Assembly: GCA_014338405.1 (NCBI GenBank)
Contig: JTDE01000199.1
Span: forward strand, 273,975-337,974
DNA: 64,000 nt
Source: Paragonimus skrjabini miyazakii
Lineage: Eukaryota > Platyhelminthes > Trematoda > Plagiorchiida > Troglotrematidae
Reading direction: 5' to 3'
In this document: positions 48,735 to 62,000 of the stretch, in pieces
Layout: each line of letters opens with the position of its first letter
How positions within the stretch are numbered: the stretch's first letter is position 1
Translations under genes and position numbers: made by a program
Notes under the pieces: model-generated
What the model was told of the DNA's origin: nothing
The model's input: only the letters and a program-made list of their open reading frames with translations
Database searches by the model: none

Positions 48735-49022
48735 GAGCATCACCCACAAGTGAATGTGGTGAACGATTGTACGTGAAAATCCAATCAGGTCTAATGTAGT
48801 ACAGGGCACGGTGGTGAACACAGTCGCCTCATGAAAGCGTATTCCGAGTTCAAATCCTAGCAGCGGAAATAATAAGCCATACAGACGAGCCCTGACTAGA
48901 ATGAAACCCGAATACCGTGCTTCATATCGAAAGGAACTACTTGGAAACCATATGGAAATTGGGAAGCTGCGACTAACTGCGTGATGTTCAAATTAAGTTA
49001 GACAAAGTACCCAGTACTTACC
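48735..49022 (+). repeat. tRNA-derived SINE, plus orientation
   Basis: CACGGTGGTGAACACAGTCG, CCTCATGAAAGCG and GAGTTCAAATCC form the tRNA-like head. The body has ATCGAAAGGAACTACTTGG and the tail TGATGTTCAAATTAAG...CCCAGTACTTACCAG. Confidence 0.72.
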
Positions 49023-49777
49023 AGAACACACTATTTTGAATGATGCCTTCCTAACAAGTCCTGTTACATCATTAACATGGATTAAGAAGCCAGTTACCAA
49101 AAGCTGTAAGGCGCTGTCATAAACCATCAAATCGCAGATCTAAACTGAGTATGAATGACTGGCACTGTAGGAACGAGGCAGATATGAGTGTATGAATCAC
49201 CGAGTTTTACATCATAAGCAATTCCATAGTTCAAACAGCTAAGTGATAACCCCTTTCTGAAAAGTTAGTGCATCACCAGCTCTGTATAAAGCCAAAAGTA
49301 ATTAACAGACAACTGTTACTCAAACCAAGGATAATCGCAATGCGCGTATAAATTAGAAAAACTTTTCGGCCTACTCAACAAACCCGAGCAGCCTCAAGGT
49401 AAGCAACCGCACTCTAGTTTGATAGTTCGACTTCCGATCGCCCGTTTAGACTGACGTAACCTGATAAAAATCAACGCACAGGTTTGACGTACAAGGTGAA
49501 CACCTTTGGAATAGCATACATATTGTTAGAAGTTTGGTATTGATGACACTATAGACTGAAAGATCCGTTATAAAGACAGTTGAAGGAAACTGGGGTCAAG
49601 GAAGTGGTCAGACATTCGAAAGCCTCGATTACTGGTGCCAGCGCATTTTGAATGAAAGACGTCGGCAAACTTCGGGAATACCAATGATCAAAACCAGCAT
49701 CTGAGAACATAGTAGATCCACTAAAAGTGCTGGCGTGCTCCGAACGAATAAAAAAATTTAGACAATGAAACGAAGTA

Positions 49778-50013
49778 TTAACCCGACTGACTGGCAACAA
49801 AGCACTTTAGCGTTGACATTCGTACTTTTGAATTGTAAGCGGCCAACTCCGCATCCAGCTCTTCTTTAGTGACCGGTGCCCTTCGATTACGTCCACGCCC
49901 GCGACCGCCTGGGCGACCCCCAGATACTCCGCGACCACGAGGAGCAGAAAAACGCCGCCCACCACCAGCACGTACATTAGTCCGAATACGAGGTCCATCA
50001 CTTACAGTCGGTC
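49778..50013 (-). CDS. ALYREF: ALYREF exon 4 (RGG tail and C-terminal UAP56-binding motif)
   Basis: The acceptor CTCTAG precedes GA-CCG and restores Gly-Pro in frame with exon 3. The exon encodes PTVSDGPRIRTNVRAGGG, then RG/RGRGR repeats, then TKEELDAELAAYNSKV, the C-terminal helix that binds UAP56, and runs to a TAA at 49778. The last 14 residues have no clear match to the family, so either they are lineage-specific or the real end lies in a further exon reached from the GTACGA after AAA. It lies 12.9 kb from exon 3. Confidence 0.85.
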
Positions 50014-53000
50014 CTAGAGTCAAAAGGAAACTGACACTGTATACGATAGCAGAAGAACTTATATCCGCATGCTTAGACAATAAATACTTGACCGATGAAA
50101 AACATAAAGAACAGAAGCAGTACTAGACCATCTGTAATACGCTGTTTAAGGCGAATGAGACATCTGAAGCGAAGCAAATGCACTAGATAACGCCGTTTCT
50201 AGAGTAAAAATAACAAGGGACTATCAGTATTGTGTCGCATTCATTGACGCTTGGACAGTACGCAAAATCAACTTGAGTATGGAATGCAAATGGAGAGTCA
50301 GCTGACATTCGAGCTGGTTGATCCAATATGGAGTGACAGCACAATTATGGGTCGAAAAAGTTGCGCCTAGAGTTTGAACAGGAATTCAGAGAGGCTCATT
50401 CAAGTTTCCGGCTGTTACACTAGAAGGCATGCAGGGCCACGTACAAGCCATAATATCAGGCGGCTCAAATTCCGAGAAATGAATGGTCTGGGTGAAGATA
50501 AGGTTTGAACCCCATTGGAGACAGTCATGCTCGAGTGCCGTGAACAAACGTGACAAACCGTAGTGATGGATTTATCCACGCGTGGTGCCATTTAAGATCA
50601 TTCGGAGAAATAACAAACGAGGTCGCTACAAAATATTGGACTGCGCAGCCACCTACCGTTTCTGGCTGACCGTAGCTGAACTTTCCACAGAGGTGACCTT
50701 GCATTCAATGGGCTGCGTACACTACCTGTGGCCATGACGGTAAAACCTGAAGCCAACTTAATAGACAAGTGAACCAAAATCTGAATGTCGAAAACGCATG
50801 TGCGATAAAAGCCCAAAACGCTCATATGACAAACCACATAGACCTTATACAGAAAACTTCGTGAATAGCACGAAAAACAAAGATGATTACCACAGCTAAT
50901 GAGGACCCTATGCGATATTTTTAAGTATTACCGAATGCCTATCGGAGAGCAACGTAGTCGCAACAACTACTGATCACGCTTACAAACAGGGTCAGTAATA
51001 AGGTGCAGAGTGTAAAGAAACGAAGTGTGAAATGATCACGCTTTCCCAGTTCAGCGACACATACTGCCCTGGAACAGATGACCCAGCTGGGTAAATTATA
51101 AAACAGCAACAAGCGCAAATGCCATGAGTAAATTAACAAATGTAGGCCACGCGACCCTTTGGACAAAGGGAAACCCAGAAGCATCGTTCCGTCTTCACAT
51201 ACGGACATGCATGATAAATAAGTCGGTTGTGCACTCATTTTTTTTACTGTGAACGTGGCGCGTCCCGAGGTGTGGTAGTACGAAGGAACCAACGTTTATT
51301 AGAAAGATGTCTTCATGCGAATGAGCAAACTAAACGAACAATGGATGCTGGAACTCTGAGGTCTTAGTTGCAACCAAGAAGAAATGACATGTTTCAACGC
51401 GACGCGGCGCCCTACGGAATACGCCCACAAATGAAAACCTGCTTGGTGTTTTACCTTTCTTTGGTTTACTGCCTACGGCCAATGATTATACATAATGGAG
51501 AGCTGAGTTATCCGAAAAAAGTTCCCCGTCAAACGGAAAGTATTTCACTGCTATTTCTTTCATCACTAACCTGTGAATAAAAGAATAATTGACTGAAGAA
51601 TCAAAGCTTGACGTCAAAGATCTGATATCTGAGAACCGCCACAAGGCGATTATCTGAATGCTATCCATAACTCAATCTATGATATGAAAAGCGTGATCAA
51701 GATTTACTGGCAACACGTCATGATTTCAATTCTTCTTGTAGACTATCGTTTCTTTGCATCAGCTGTCAAATCACAGCTATGAGAACCGAGCTCAATGTAT
51801 GGGCTTCCAGCTCAGCTATCTGATTACTGAGTAAGAACTTAGCTTACAGCGTCGCCTAAACACGCTTCGGGCGAAATTTACGTTTTGCTTTCTAAGAACT
51901 CTACTGAGTCTTTAAACATTTCGCAGGAAAGTGGGAAAATAGTGACCCACATTTCAACCAAGCCAAGAAGACCTTGCATCAATCAACTAAACTCCTGAGA
52001 GGGATTTATGAAGGTGAAGCCCGAACGCCGAAATATTTCTACCATCTAGCCACTAAGTCTGATACTAGACATCAACGATCGTTCACCCAGTACCACCTTT
52101 CAGAGGAAATGTATTCACGCAAACCGCAGAAACCTGGGAGTTGAGCTGCACTGGTTGACGCAGTAAACTGTTAATCAGTGCAGACTTGAAACGGCTGCAA
52201 AATACAAATACAATTCGGATGGTGTAACTCACGGTTCACGAGTCTTCTGGTTTTCAACAGAAAAGTGTAAACTGACAGAACGTGCCAATACCCCATTCCT
52301 TAAATGATGGATGATTAACTCGATAAAGCCTTTCACTCGGTTGGGAAAACCAGCGTCAGGCACAAGTGCCTTCAATTACAGCTAATGTATGATAACCAAA
52401 CATTTTCGATTTAAAACGGCGCCCTTTCTCGTGTAAATTCTAGCAGAGCAGGACCTGACAACAGGGATAAAATCGATCCAGTCAATTGAGTCACTGTGGA
52501 AGAACATCTAAACTTGATCGTTGACAAAACCAAACATAGACTATATCCAAATAGCACTCCAGGACTGCCTACGAACAGCAGAGTTAGCTAACACAAGTTA
52601 AGGAATATACGGAATCCCACCAACATCCTACAAATCTAACGTTACGACTTCGCTGTGGTGTGAGAGTCCATGCCCATCACCGAAAACTATGCCATGATTG
52701 CTACTTTCCCTGTCAGTAAATGATCAACCAGAATTGTACTCTCGTGTTTTTGTTACACCTGTCCTGTAGCCCCGACTTTAGACACTCTGATTCTTTTAGG
52801 TGGAAGCTAATACATAGCTGTCTGTGGTTCTGTGCTAGCATCCATAAATTCAACTTGAGCCACTGGCGCCTAAACAACTGCGCGAGCACAGTTTTTGGTC
52901 AGACAAAACACGCTGATGAACCACGTTGGGGCAGCCCGTACAAGCGACTGGACAAAGTATACTCGAGACCTGCCTGCTCAGTTATTTATCCCGCCAGATA

Positions 53001-56000
53001 GACCATCAGATCTCGCACACCTAAGTAGACACGTAAGCATGTCGACCACATCCAACGAGAAAAACTGCTGACACATCAATCCGACTAGTAAAGCAAACGG
53101 TCTATACATGCATATGTAAAACCAAACATAACATTAACGCGCCAGGAATCGCCAACACCATAAATGACGCAGCAATTAATCCGAGAGAGTAACAAAGATC
53201 ACCTTCACAAGACTACGCCTCCGCACCGCGTCATTTAAATTATGTCTCCCGATGACGTTTAGGGGTATCGGATACACTTAAATAATGTTGTAAGACGAGC
53301 CATATAACGATTTTTCGCAAAGGAGACCGGATATTGTCTAAGAGAACCTTCATATGGTCTTGCTTTTGAAACTAAATTTGGACTGGACCGGTACAGGGAA
53401 CGAACCCTGATACCAGTTAACAAAGCAGAGCTGTCCAAAGCTCTCACTTGTGATACAGTTACATACAACCGTACTATAGTCACTGCAACGATACGGCTTG
53501 AATTTGAGTTACAAGAGATACATCGAACAGACCTGTACACTATCCGACAAGTTCCAAGGCTTTAACCTCAATCATTTATTTATTTATTCACTTAATTCAA
53601 GACCGGTAAGTCCCCAATGGTCAGTTGTTGCGTTCCAGACGGCCTTCGATCAGAAGCAGAAGTGGCCCTGGAAATTAGATTATTGAGGCGTAACAAGGTT
53701 TCTGGACCAGACCTCTTCCTTCTCTTTTCAAGGATGGTGGGGGAAGGTTAATATCAGAACTGACGAAACCCCTCCAGATGATTTGGGGGAACTGAAGAAA
53801 TACCTCATGATTGGTGCTTATCAACAGTAGTTTCTATTTTCAAAAAGAGGGCCGCAGTCCGTGGCAACCACAAAAACATGTCTAGTGCTGTTGAGTCAGA
53901 GTTGTCCTCTGCCCCTATAATACGTCGGCTCACTAAGCCTGGAGAAAGTCAACTACGAGACAAGTAGGTAGAAATCCGAATCGGTAGATGCATCACATTT
54001 TTACCTTGCGACGGATCTCGAAGCATTGAAATCCTTATAAACAAACGACACTCGTAGTCTTTTCAGACCCAAAGGCAACTTTCAATTCGGTTGCTCGAAA
54101 CGTTTCTTCGCAAGCCAGTATCAGGGAAATACGTGAATCTGTTGAAATAACTCTTTGCTCACTCTGACTGCAGAGTGAGAGTTTATGCATAACTGTTCCG
54201 GGCGTTCACCACTTCCATTGGTGTTTGTCAAAGGTGTCCGATCACTCCCTTCCTGTTCAATTTTGTCACGAACGACCTTCTGGAAGGTGCGTTTGAGGAA
54301 TCTAGTGAGCCTGACGTTGAGCTTTTTCTGGTGATATGTTAACCAACAGGGAATACGCGAATGTCGACTTACCTAGCCCTGTTGCAATATTTTGTGGTAT
54401 TTGTTTCATCTTCGAGTTGATAATTTATTTACGCTTTCCTTTCCAGCTGTTAAACGAATAAAGTCTACCATACAGGCATCTCACTCTTCTGTTTCTGACG
54501 CAAAATTGTTGCACGGTCAAGTAATTATTTGCAACAATTCATTTGCCTAACAGCTACGCGATGGAACGGATCCTTCATCGTGAGAAGTTTGACGTCGACC
54601 CCAACGATGTTAACGCTTCTAAAAAGTGAATTCACTAGTTTTGCATGTAGACCAACTTCTTGTCATCCCTCGATAGTCTCAACCTTAACAAATTGACCAT
54701 CTTGATCAACTACATTTCGTCCTCGGTTTATGAATATATCTCCGAGTGCGATAGTTATGACGATGCAGTCGCTATACTACGTGACCTACATTTGAAGTCG
54801 AAAAGCGAAACACCCACTCGTCACCTGTTAACGGTTTGCAGACAAGCTGGACAAACACCGGACGAGTTTGCGCAAAGTACTAACTCTAAAGCTACTACAA
54901 CCGAATATAATCAAGATTATACAGTCGGACATGCTTTTATAAGTGGTCTACTGCCTAACCGGATCCGAGAGACTGTTGAAAAAGAAGGCATTGAACTTTC
55001 AGGCCGTTTTTGAGCAAGCTAGATAGCTTGAACTGGCAGAAAACAAATGCCATATATACCAGTTTGCTCCGACTAATACCTACACGGATGTAACAGAGGT
55101 CTCGAAAATTCGCTCAGCCTAGCCAAAATGTCTGATGTGGAAATCTCCAGCTCATTAACTGGCAAATGCTTCTCCTTTGGGTATGACAAACATCCTCGTT
55201 CGAAATGCGTTAAGCAATGGATGTGGAAAGGAGCATTTTCACAAAGTTAGCCCTGTTCCTCAATCACCCACCTGTCCACTTCGACTAACAGAACAACATA
55301 CGCTCCAGACTGTCTTTCAAATGATTGATCTCGAAGTTAACGGAACTCGTTTACAAGCTTTAATAGACATTGAGAGTTTTAAAAGTTACGTGGCGTCTTC
55401 CGTAATGATTGGAAAGTTCACAAATCCCTGTCAAGTGAGGTCACGTCCTGGCATCGATCGGGTATAAAGATGACTTATTAGTCTCACCAAGTCTATGTGT
55501 AGAGTTCCTCTTGATCACGACTTTCTTAAACTTCAAAAACGCGTTGAAATTCAATTCAGTAGAACAAAACTACTGTTTTTACTTTGTACACTGACATCAG
55601 CTCACATCGAACCTCCAAGTATTTCAGAATTTGGTGCGAAACTACAAACCAATCGCGACAAAATCCACAAGGCACAGCCCAGTTGGCGAAGTGGTTAAGC
55701 GGTAAAACTCGCCGCCTGCTTGCTGAAGGAATCATCGGGCCTTCTTCTTCCCCTTGGATAGCACAAGTCTTGATAGCCGCTAACGACAGACACAAAAGAA
55801 GAGTGGTCGTTGATTATAGCCAAACCGATCAACAAATACACCCTCTTAGATGCCTATTCCCTTCCCAAAATTGACGAGATGGTCGAACGCATCGCCACGC
55901 CATCATCATCGTCATAGACAGCAATACATCAGTGGTTCCCATTGATGCTTAACTGCCACACAACCAAGAAGAGAAAAAAGAAAGAAAACCCATGTGAGAA

Positions 56001-59000
56001 GAGAGTAAAAAGGGAGGAGAGGAGAATGGACCTACCTACTAAAAATAGATGTCTATATTCAAACACATCAAGGCGCCTACACCTTGCAAATAAACAACCG
56101 AACTGTAAGTGAAAGTAAGGCGTCATCAGCAAGACAGCTTCCTTACGGCTTTTACTGCCCCGCGTCATCGCCACGTACGACACATACAACACTCTGGATT
56201 TCAAACCAAGTCCCTATTCAGGAAGAAAAGTCCTTTATGGACTGTAAGGCTTGCAGACGTTTGTATCAGTTTCGACGGACCCTATTAGGTGACCAAAGGC
56301 GTCGCATGCTTCCAGTGGAATGCTCACAATATCATAACATGCGAACGATAAAGACATCCTAGTTTACGTTGACAACACTGCAGCAGTTACAAGCAACCCT
56401 GCTGAACATGATTCAAGACGTGGCCAGAAAATTCGGATTGACCATCAACGAATCAAAAAGCATCACCGCCGTCTAACAAATCAAACCCCACGGTTATAGG
56501 ATGTCCAAGAGCAGCACCAAACTGGATCCCGATTGCCCAGAACTTCTATGAAAAGTAGTCCGCCCCCCATCTTAATTCGAAGTTTTAGCAGTCATTGGTG
56601 AGGTTATCTGACTTCTCTGATGAAACCCACAAACTTGTGCATAACACATTTCCTCTCCCCAGTGAAGGCTCTAAAAGACGAGCTGTCTATAGCCACTACT
56701 ACCACTCAGTACGACACCCTCTGGTTGTCTAAACGCGCCTCCGATATGGTGATCGCAGCCGCTAAATCAAAATGATCAACTAGTAGCCTACTTCTTGCGT
56801 AGTCTGTCATCCAGTGGACGGCACCATTCCACTGTAGAAAACGAAACGTGGGCTGTTGTGGAATCCATACGTAAATGGAAGCATTTTTTACGCTACAACC
56901 ATTTTAAACTTGTTACTGGTCAGCGTCCTGTCACTCTCACCTACGGCAATCAAAACAGAGGAAAAGTCAAGGACGATAAAATTGAACGTTTGGAGCTAGA
57001 ACTGTCGCCATTCAAGCTCGACGTTGTGTACCGACCTGGTAAAGATAATCGAGCAACAGATGCACTCTTACGTAAATGTTGCGGGGTGCTAATGAAAAAT
57101 AGTTACTTGAGGGGACTACACCAATCACTTTGTCATCCAGGTTTCTCGGTTGATGCACTTCGTGCGCTCTAGAAATATCCCATTGTCTGTGGAAAAAGTT
57201 CAAACCGTCGTTGTCAAATGTCCTGTGGGCTGTAAAATCAAACCTCGTTTTTCTCTGAAGCTCGATTCGAGCTCACAAATATCACACAACCATTTGAAAA
57301 ACGCGTCTTATTCTAAGGGTTCCTCCTAACTGCAATCCAAAAACGTTGCTTACTAACAATTATCGATGAATATTCTCGATTTCCCTTTTCTTTTGCATGG
57401 CCTGACCAGACTAACGAGACCGTTATTAGATGTTTTCATCAGTCGTTTTCTTTGTTTAGCACTCCGGCCTACATTCATTTTGATCGTCCATAGTAATTCT
57501 CTACCAAATATTGTATTTCCGATCAGTCCACATATACCCATCACTTCCTTGTGATCTATCATCTATTATCGACTCATATTCCTTGGTAGGGGAGAAAATG
57601 TGGTACCTGCTTCATCTTTGAGTTGATAGGTCATTTACGCTTTCATCTTCAGATGTCATCGCCAATTGTTAGACGAATAAAGCAAAAGAGTGAGAGGCCC
57701 GTAATTATACTCTTTTGCTTCTGGCGCGAAATCGTTTTGCACTTAGTCCGATTGTTTGAAATAAGTCATTCTGTCGAAGACTTGCAGACCATGTCGAACA
57801 AGGTGAGTGACCGCGCTGTTTGTGTGAGATGCGCTTCGTAACTTTGAAGCGCTGCTTCAAGACTGGGGCATTCGAACTCCTACTTTATTGCAGTCTCACA
57901 TACTTAGGTACTACTATCTCGTCAGCCTGTAATGGCGCTGATGGGATGTTAGTGACCATAGCAAAGGCATGAGTTGCCTTTGTCAACCTGCGTCATTTGT
58001 GACGCCAAAAACACGTTCGGTTATCTCTGAAAGAAAGGGCATATAATGCTTGTGTATGTTCTGTTCTGGTCCATGGTTCGGGAACGCTGTCCATTCGCAA
58101 GGAAGATATAAACAGACCCGTGTTTGACCATCGGTGTCTCCGCCAACTGGCCCACACTGAGTGGACTGATCGCGTGAGAAACACAACCGTTCGCTGACGC
58201 GATCAACTGGTCGACCAATCGCGCTGCACAGCCCACGGTGGTTGGACCAGGTATTCCGTATGCCAACTAAACATTTGTCATACGAGACATTATATATTGA
58301 GAATATCAACAGCTGGATAAAGCCATATGGTGATCAAGCAAGAACGTGATCACGAAGTATGAAAACCTTGGTGGCACCAGTAAGCAAAGTTGATCAGTGT
58401 CGCTTGCCTGACTGTGGTCCTTGTGATCACCTAAACTGATGGTTAGGAACGCTAACCAAGATGGCATTATGGTGCAGTCAACGGTGTATCTGCATCCACG
58501 CCACTTCTAGTTCTTCCACCTAACTTTCTTTTATTATTATTATTATTATTAATTACTTCAACCTTTTCAGCAACGTTTTTTCTTTTATGATATTTCACGC
58601 CGCTGTTGAGGTGAGCAGCGGCTTGAACCAACGTAGCTTCTAATCAGACTCATGGCTGTTATAATGATGACGAAAACACTACCAAGCTCTTACACCATAA
58701 GTCCCCTTTCTGTAAATAGTATGACATACTTGGTGGGTCTGAAGTTGAACCGGACGCTTGTGGAAAGTGTTCGAAAGTGGAAAAATTTAGAACCAGGACT
58801 ATGGCATGCAATTTTTGTGACTGGGCATACTGTAAATGCGATGCAGCAGGTCACCTGCATTCTGCAGGTTACGTGAGCCTAATCAGTATACACGTCCGCT
58901 TTCTACTCGAGTCAGTTTTGATCACCTCCAAGATGTAGAGGAAGTTACTGGCTGTACGCCAACCATCAAAATCAAGTAGCACTCGAATAAGAGCTAAACG

Positions 59001-62000
59001 TGGTTTTCTGTGGAGCATCAAAGAAGCACGTTGAGGGGATACCCGAGAGCAGGGACATCCTAGTTACAGCTTGACTGTACACGGAATGCCGGAACAAGTT
59101 CACCGGCACGTCAATTGCTCGAAAACATGACATCAGCCAGTGGGAATAAATTCGTGGGAAGCTAAACCTGTGCAGGGATAAGCGGCTTGATCTACCAAAC
59201 ACCTCTTGAGGCCCACTCATCTCAGGTCTGTTCTCGAGCCGACGTGGAGACACGCTGGCAGCCGTGCTTCAGAGGTGGTATTTCAAGAAAAGTGGCTTTA
59301 CTTACTTTACGATTCCACTGTGAACAGCCTAGATCGCAGCGCATAATCACCAGTTCATGTGTTACGGAGTTGAGCAACGTGGTCTTATACATCAGCAAAT
59401 GAGGTACGTGAGCCAACGGCGACAGACCCTCACGGAGTTGTCTCAATTTGAATCCATTATACCTATCCTATCGCTACTGACAGTATAAAAAACGCCCAGT
59501 CAGCCCCGCTTGAGTCGGCTTAGATCGAGACACTCCTACGAAGCGCGCTGGGTCAGTGAGAGCTACAGGGTGGGGGGGACATGTACATGACCCAGTCGGT
59601 GGTGCAGGTTCACGAACGTCTTGTTTCTGCGGAACAGGAGTCAATTGCTAAATCAACTAGCACAACGCAAGGCGCTCACAATAATGGGTGTAGTAAAGAT
59701 TTGGCTTAGTAGACATATTTGACCAGGAGCCGGATATCTCCGGATACACTGCTACGAAACGACCAAGTACCAGGTAAAAGCGGTGGAGTTGTCACTTATA
59801 TCGAAACAAACGTACGTGCTTCGCTGACTTCGAACGCCACTCTACTGGCGCCTGATGAATCGCTGTGGTTGAACAGACGTCCCTCGGATTCCTCCTGCCC
59901 AACAATTAGAATCAACAACAGGATACCCACTTTAAATAGATTGTAACGAAGACATATGGTGCGACTGGACCAGCGGCAATCACCAAAGACGTGGTTATCA
60001 TAATTGGAGACTATCCTTCACAGCATCAAATTCGTTGCTGGACAGTCTTTTAATCCTGATACTGCAGAATTCTACAACCTCGTGTTAGAAGTTGGTCTTA
60101 ACGAGAATGCAAACCAACACACATGGTGGGAAGAACACAGACCGTCCCGACAGGACCTAGTGCTGGATAAAGAACCTTTTACGGTTGACCTACTCGAAGC
60201 TAGTGTCCCTCTTGGTGCAAAGAATCATGACGATATCACTTCCTCTTATTTCTGATGACACTGTCACCCGCCCCAAAAATATGACTATAACTTCCGAGAA
60301 GCTGACTTTGGCAAGAGGGGGAGTATATTCGCAACGTCAGTTGGTCATCAGTAATTGACTAGGCAGCAGACATGCACTGGGAGAAGCTACAATCACACGT
60401 CTTCACTGCGAACGTCCCGCCTTACTTCAGGTCGCCCACCGCAGCCTTGGATGAAGTCAACAAAGGAGATCATACAGTAAAATATTGACTTACGGAAGAC
60501 GAAACCTCGCGCCGAGTATACCAAAGCGTTCGTAACGAGAGTTTAAGCGTTGAGGTTTGACCACCGAGACCATCTACCCAGTTTAGTACAGTCGTTCGTT
60601 GATGACCCCAAGAAATTTAGTCACATGGCATCCTTAGACAAATCTAGAGCTGCCGTATCGAGTCTCAACGGCTCCGATGGCCCGTCGACGTGCAACACTA
60701 AGACCGTAGACAGTTTTTGCACTGTTTGCCGCCGTACCTGGTAGCAACCTGGGTCAGAAGTCTGTGCACATAGGGAATAGTGACAACCTGGTGGAACCCC
60801 AAGCTTATCTGCTTCAGCATTCCCATTTCGCTGGCCAAGTTCAGAGATCATGGAAACACGGCGTTACCTCGTCAATACACAAAGGTGATAATCGTACCAA
60901 TGCTGGCAACTTCCGCCCGATAGCTCTATTATCATGCATCTCAAAGGCAACGGAGAGCATCCTGGACGATTGCATACGAAGTACCTTGTTGTACAGACTA
61001 ACGCCGAGACAGCATGAGTTCAGAAGCGGACACACATGCACTACTAACTTGCTGGTCGCGAGCGGCCGACGAATTTCTCCCAGTGGGTGTTGTATTCTTA
61101 GATTTTACTTTTAGAATTCTTAACTTTTACTAAGACGTTCGACATGGTAAACCATCACATACTTCTAAAGAAACTGCAAGTATTTGGTCCAAGGAAGCCA
61201 ACATGGCTCACTGCAATACTACCTGACGAACCGGAGATATTATAAGAATCAACGGGGAAATGTCCGCGCAGTTGTGCGCACTGACTAAGGTCCCGAACGG
61301 CTCTATACTGGGCCTACTTCTGGTTTTCATAAATGACCTTCCGGCAATCAGTAATGATTCCTCCGCCCTCACAAACAGGATGCAATCTTCTCTAAAAGGA
61401 ACTGGATGCGGTATACCACTGAACAGCAGATAACAGGTTGCCATTCAACACAGAGAAATCTAAAGCCGTACATACCCGACATTCCGGCTTTAGAGTACCG
61501 CTCAGGAGATGCTGCGTTATCCGCGGTCACCTCTGAGCGGGATCTCGACAAAATAATGGCAAGCTATCTGAGACTGATAGCGAAAGCTTCTGCCTGGGCC
61601 AAAAAAGCTAGTGTGCATTTGAAGATTGACCAGTCGTGGTTTGTTCGTCTCTTCAGCACGTTAGTTACGCCGTTGCAGAAAGTCGACATCCAGGCATGCG
61701 CTCCATGCTTAAAGAAGGATGCTCGAGACTGTCCAGTGGAGGATTACCAAGGTCTGAACACCCCTTTGTGTGAAGAGCGAATGAACACATTGAACATGTT
61801 CCCACTAGAATACAGATGACTAGAGGGTGATTTCAATGATTTCCAAAATACCGAAGACTCCTGAACCAGGTCCAACTTGATGATACCGCGAGTCTCAGGG
61901 ACCATCGGTGCAAACCAGCCAAACAGCGTAGTTGCTTGCAATGCGCTGACAGTAGTATATATAGGTATATATATATACATATATAGGAAGTGGCAACTCA

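Larger units (their letters stand above)
45464..49777. other. Region between the two convergent genes
   Basis: 4.3 kb with SINE copies, a short inverted repeat and a shared repeat. Frames at 45845-46027 and 46583-46819 lack domains and I do not call them. Confidence 0.5.
54380..57766 (+). mobile_element. Ty3/Gypsy retrotransposon fossil inserted in the LINE
   Basis: Flanked by diverged LTRs (54380-54536; about 57586-57766). Gag starts at the ATG at 54561 (MERILHREKFDVDPNDVNAS) and continues past a break as NKLTILINYISSSVYEYISE to about 55013. A protease-like QMIDLEVNGTRLQALIDIES lies near 55320, with the DTG changed to DIE. RT resumes at about 55620, RNase H at 56795-57090 (HHSTVENETWAVVESIRKWK; VVYRPGKDNRATDAL), the integrase zinc region at about 57110 (LHQSLCHPGFS) and part of the integrase core at about 57355 (TIIDEYSRFPFSF). 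Many stops and frameshifts; it is inactive. Gag type suggests the Mag-like Gypsy branch, by recollection only. Confidence 0.87.

Noticed and set aside
53385..53460. Possible tRNA on the minus strand (GGGTTCGTTCCC)
   Set aside because: The T-arm-like stem closes a 6-nt loop and no acceptor, D or anticodon stems form; at most a Pol III relic.
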